7,759 bases of DNA from Paenibacillus sp. (lineage in GTDB: Bacteria; Bacillota; Bacilli; Paenibacillales; NBRC-103111): the NCBI GenBank assembly GCA_029239545.1, contig JARBUQ010000203.1, positions 1 to 7,759 of the forward strand, written 5' to 3'. The notes under the pieces are model-generated. The model saw only the letters and a list, made by a program, of their open reading frames with translations. It had not been told where the DNA came from and made no database searches. Below, piece after piece: positions 5,286 through 7,759 of this stretch. Position 1 is the stretch's first letter. Every line of letters starts with the position of its first letter. Position numbers and translations under genes: made by a program.

Positions 5286-5636
5286 ATGTCTAAAATGAAA
5301 TACGCGTTACTGCAGCTCGACCAACAGGTGGAATTCGTGGAGATGCCTGCATCCCATGTGTATCAATTAACGGCCCTCAATCGAAGATTGCACAAGGAAC
5401 TGGACAAGCTGACCGCTGGAAATGTCCCTCAGCTAGGTCATATTATCGCTGAGTGTGAGCAGGTTGAAGTGGTGGCTGAGCAGTGCCAGATTTTGAATGG
5501 GTTAGCCTATGTGAATGAGCTGGAGCAGTCTTTTGCCGCCATTCAGGAGAAATCATATCCGCTTATATCTTTGTTGACAGAGATTCGTGCCCTTCAAGCT
5601 CAATTGGAGCAATGGTACGAGGAAGAAATGGAGTAA
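5286..5636 (+). CDS. Hypothetical acidic helical protein, 116 residues
   Basis: I do not recognise this protein. It has no signal peptide or membrane segment, so it is probably cytoplasmic. The first 20 residues could form two beta strands (KYALLQLDQQVEFVEMP). The rest is predicted helical with heptad-like Leu/Val/Ile spacing, for example LTALNRRLHKELDKL and LLTEIRALQAQLEQW, suggesting coiled coil or a helical bundle. It ends in a strongly acidic tail, YEEEME, and has two Cys (57 and 67). A purine-rich AGGAGAGGAG ends about 14 bases before the ATG, longer than usual spacing, with no better start in frame. It is divergent from sprT and lies upstream of cmpA in the same direction with about 115 bases between. 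A 15-base palindrome GCGTCA-GGC-TGACGC (5239-5253) sits in the leader. No clear promoter was found. Coding status is likely from composition and frame; function unknown. Confidence 0.75.
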   Translation: MSKMKYALLQLDQQVEFVEMPASHVYQLTALNRRLHKELDKLTAGNVPQLGHIIAECEQVEVVAEQCQILNGLAYVNELEQSFAAIQEKSYPLISLLTEIRALQAQLEQWYEEEME

Positions 5637-5751
5637 GAGAGAAACGGACCTGCACCTAAGCGCCCTCCCACCCATATGCTAGTAGAAGCTCAAGATTACG
5701 ATGCGTATGGCCGACATGAACGGCCCACAGCCAGGGAGAGGGGATGGGACA

Positions 5752-5898
5752 ATGCCGCAATGGCTTTGCCATCAGTTAGAACGCGCTTTTGTGAAGAAGG
5801 ATCTCCGCCAAATCCGCTTATTGAATGACTGCTGGTACTTCTACCGCACTAAGAACACTCCCGATTCGCAAGAATCCGTTCCTATATCGCAACCTTGA
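5752..5898 (+). CDS. cmpA: Cortex morphogenetic protein CmpA
   Basis: This 48-residue protein (MPQWLCHQLERAF, then KKDLRQIRLLNDCWYFYRTK) closely follows B. subtilis CmpA, about 37 residues. The shared pattern is MPxWL..Q..RAF..KD..QI.LLN.CW.[YF]YRKK. CmpA is made in the mother cell during sporulation. It acts with SpoIVA and ClpXP in a checkpoint that links spore coat assembly to cortex formation. The ATG at 5752 is chosen because family members begin MPxWL and an AGAGGGGAT stretch lies just before it. An in-frame ATG at 5701 would add 17 residues of low-complexity Gly/Pro sequence and has no ribosome binding site. The C-terminal 13 residues after FYRTKN (TPDSQ, ending ISQP) extend past the usual end. 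It is convergent with tex and near sprT, as in B. subtilis. A sigma-E promoter is expected, but I could not identify one with confidence. Confidence 0.88.
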   Translation: MPQWLCHQLERAFVKKDLRQIRLLNDCWYFYRTKNTPDSQESVPISQP

Positions 5899-5961
5899 AA
5901 TTTGCTTTGTTAAGCACATGGTCACCGCTTGCTTATGCATGAGATTTTAATGAATCAAACC

Positions 5962-6006
5962 GAACAGCCCGGCAAAGTATGAAACTCATACTTTGTCAGG
6001 CTGTTC
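5962..6006. terminator. Long hairpin between cmpA and tex, probable bidirectional terminator
   Basis: GAACAGCC (5962-5969) pairs with GGCTGTTC (5999-6006). After a C/A mismatch, GGCAAAGTATGA (5971-5982) pairs with TCATACTTTGTC (5986-5997) with one G-U, closing on a 3-base loop. That gives 20 bp of stem. The T tracts are weak on both strands. Its place between the ends of two convergent genes supports termination of both. Confidence 0.7.
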
Positions 6007-6071
6007 TCATGTTTACTCCGAAAACCTGCCATCATCCTGCAAACCCGGTATTAACCAACCGATCTACACAA

Positions 6072-7759
6072 TCAAGACTGCTGCTTGGGAGATTTCATCG
6101 TAAGGCTGACGCGGCCTTTTTTCTCATCCACGCCCAATACCCATACCGTAACCGTGTCTCCTACAGACACCACATCCATCGGATGTTTCACGAAACGGTC
6201 GCTAAGCTGCGAGATATGCACGAGTCCATCATTCTTGATCCCGATATCTACGAATGCTCCGAAATCTATAACATTGCGCACTGTGCCCTGCAGCTGCATA
6301 CCGGGGGTCAAGTCCTCCAATTGCAGCACGTCGGTGCGAAAAATCGGCAAAGGCAGCTCTTCCCGCGGATCGCGTCCGGGACGCTGCAGGCTCTCCAGAA
6401 TATCGCGCAGCGTCGGGACGCCAACATCAAGCTGGGTCGCCAGCTGCTCCGGATTATGCTGCTGCAGCTTATCCTTCAGATCCTGTGTTCCGATCCCGCT
6501 CTTGGCCAGCTTCAGCTCCTTGAACAGCTTGTCCACAGCCTCATAAGATTCAGGATGGATCGGGGTGTTATCCAATGGATTCTCCCCGCCGCTGATCCGC
6601 ATGAAGCCAATGCACTGCTCATAAGTCTTCGCCCCTAACCGAGGCACCTTCTGCAGCTGCTTGCGGTTCTTGAACTTGCCGTTCTCCTCGCGGTACTTGA
6701 CTATATTCTTGGCAATCGTAGCATTCACTCCGGACACGTACGACAGGAGCGACGGAGAGGCTGTATTCAGGTCAACACCGACGTGGTTAACCGCTGACTC
6801 TACCACAACCTTCAAGCTCTCCTCGAGCCGCTTCTGGGCCACGTCGTGCTGGTACTGCCCGACACCGATCGCCTTCGGCTCGATCTTGACCAGCTCCGCG
6901 AGCGGATCCTGCATCCGCCTCGCGATCGAGATCGCGCTGCGCTCCGCCACGTCCAACTCGGGGAACTCCTCCTGCGCCAGCTTGGAGGCCGAGTACACGC
7001 TCGCGCCAGCCTCGCTCACGATCATATACTGCAGCTGTCGCCCGACGCGCAGCTGCCGAATCAGATCGGCAATGAACTGTTCCGTCTCTCGCGAGGCGGT
7101 CCCGTTGCCGATCACAATCAACTCGACGCTGTGCTTCTCGATCATCGCCTTAATCTTATTCTCCGCCTCAACAACCTTGTTGTTCGGAGGCGTCGGATAG
7201 ACGACGGCGATCTCCAGCGTCTTGCCCGTCTCATCGACCAGCGCCAGCTTGCAGCCTGTCCGGTAAGCCGGGTCAACCCCGAGTACAACCTTGCCCTTGA
7301 TCGGCGGCTGCAGCAGCAGGTTGCGCAGATTTTCTGCGAATATAGTAATCGCCTGCTCCTCGCCCTTGTCCGTCAGCTCGTTGCGGATCTCCCGCTCGAT
7401 GGATGGTGCGATCAACCGCTTGTACGCATCCTCGATGGTCAGCCGCAGCGTCTCCTTCACGATCGACTCGCCGCGTATGATCTGTCTGGCCATATAATCA
7501 TGAATCTTGTCCACCAGGACGTCGAAGGAAACCTTCAGCAGCTCTTCCCGCTCTCCCCGATTGATCGCGAGCGTCCGATGCGGAGGCAGCTTGCGGATCG
7601 GCTCCCGATAGTCATAATACATCTCGTACACCGATTCGGCCTTGGCATCCTTGGCCTCGGTTACGATCCCGCCTTGATCTCGCGTATAGCTGCGGACCCA
7701 TGCGCGAATCTTCGGATCATCTGCGATGTTCTCGGCAATAATATCCATAGCCCCCTGCA
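6072..7759 (-). CDS. tex: Tex, S1 RNA-binding transcription accessory protein, partial (N-terminus beyond right edge)
   Basis: About 562 residues are visible. The frame is open to the right edge and about 150-170 N-terminal residues of the usual 720-730 are missing. Counting from the first visible Met (codon at 7748), the YqgF/RNase H-like domain starts at about 153 (KVVLGVDPAYRTGCKLA) and runs past IVIGNGTASRETE. The helix-hairpin-helix region lies at about 320-385 (VGVDLNTASPSLLSYVSG, then a second HhH around KVPRLGAKTYEQCIGF). The C-terminal S1 domain is at about 480-553 (GMQLQGTVRNVIDFGAFVDIG, DGLVHISQLSDRFV, GRVSLTMKS). Tex is a conserved cytoplasmic nucleic-acid-binding protein linked to transcription and RNA metabolism; the YqgF-like fold is thought to lack nuclease activity in this family. 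The gene is GC-richer than the left half of the window. It is convergent with cmpA across the 5962-6006 hairpin. The B. subtilis equivalent is ydcI, next to cmpA and ydcK. Confidence 0.97.
   Translation of the reverse strand, partial: QGAMDIIAENIADDPKIRAWVRSYTRDQGGIVTEAKDAKAESVYEMYYDYREPIRKLPPHRTLAINRGEREELLKVSFDVLVDKIHDYMARQIIRGESIVKETLRLTIEDAYKRLIAPSIEREIRNELTDKGEEQAITIFAENLRNLLLQPPIKGKVVLGVDPAYRTGCKLALVDETGKTLEIAVVYPTPPNNKVVEAENKIKAMIEKHSVELIVIGNGTASRETEQFIADLIRQLRVGRQLQYMIVSEAGASVYSASKLAQEEFPELDVAERSAISIARRMQDPLAELVKIEPKAIGVGQYQHDVAQKRLEESLKVVVESAVNHVGVDLNTASPSLLSYVSGVNATIAKNIVKYREENGKFKNRKQLQKVPRLGAKTYEQCIGFMRISGGENPLDNTPIHPESYEAVDKLFKELKLAKSGIGTQDLKDKLQQHNPEQLATQLDVGVPTLRDILESLQRPGRDPREELPLPIFRTDVLQLEDLTPGMQLQGTVRNVIDFGAFVDIGIKNDGLVHISQLSDRFVKHPMDVVSVGDTVTVWVLGVDEKKGRVSLTMKSPKQQS

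Noticed and set aside
5979..7200. Several plus-strand frames (219, 153 and 179 codons) opposite tex
   Set aside because: They lie antisense to an unmistakable Tex coding region and are rich in Ser, Arg and Thr, as antisense frames of GC-rich genes usually are.
1..7759. CRISPR array, prophage or defence island
   Set aside because: No regularly spaced identical repeats, phage structural genes or known defence genes are present.

Overview
The window looks like chromosomal DNA of a low-to-mid GC, endospore-forming member of the Bacillales. Paenibacillus or a close relative fits best. The evidence is Bacillus-type tRNA genes, strong Shine-Dalgarno sequences, and a tex / cmpA / sprT neighbourhood matching the B. 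subtilis ydcI-cmpA-ydcK locus. The genus is an inference from protein style, not from a search.

Layout: (1) 1-773, minus strand: an AT-rich phosphotransferase gene of the aminoglycoside/choline kinase-like fold, starting at TTG and cut by the left edge. (2) 1027-1469, minus strand: a tRNA operon Glu(UUC)-Lys(UUU)-Leu(GAG) with a sigma-A-type promoter and a rho-independent terminator. (3) 1602-2531, plus strand: corA, a Mg2+/divalent cation channel, divergent from the tRNA operon. (4) 2637-3566, plus strand: a 309-residue protein with the N-terminal domain of IS1182/IS5-type transposases (DUF772-like) but no visible DDE catalytic half. (5) 3567-4403: about 840 bases with no convincing gene, rich in hairpins and diverged inverted and direct repeats. 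(6) 4404-4644, minus strand: a second tRNA operon, Asn(GUU)-Ser(GCU), again with promoter and terminator. (7) 4687-5148, minus strand: sprT, a SprT-family zinc metalloprotease-like protein, probably starting at CTG. (8) 5286-5636, plus strand: an unrecognised acidic helical protein of 116 residues. (9) 5752-5898, plus strand: cmpA, the small cortex morphogenetic protein of sporulation. (10) 5962-6006: a very strong hairpin between two convergent genes. (11) 6072-7759, minus strand: tex, an S1-domain transcription accessory protein missing its N-terminus at the right edge.

Housekeeping RNA and RNA-binding functions (two tRNA operons, tex) flank membrane transport (corA), sporulation (cmpA) and a stretch of mobile-element or repeat debris. 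The transposase-like gene and the repeat-rich gap form the accessory-looking part. The phosphotransferase gene is clearly more AT-rich than tex and may be acquired. No CRISPR array, prophage or recognisable multi-gene defence system is visible. The most unusual objects are the DUF772-only protein, the nested foldback repeats behind it and the CTG start of sprT.
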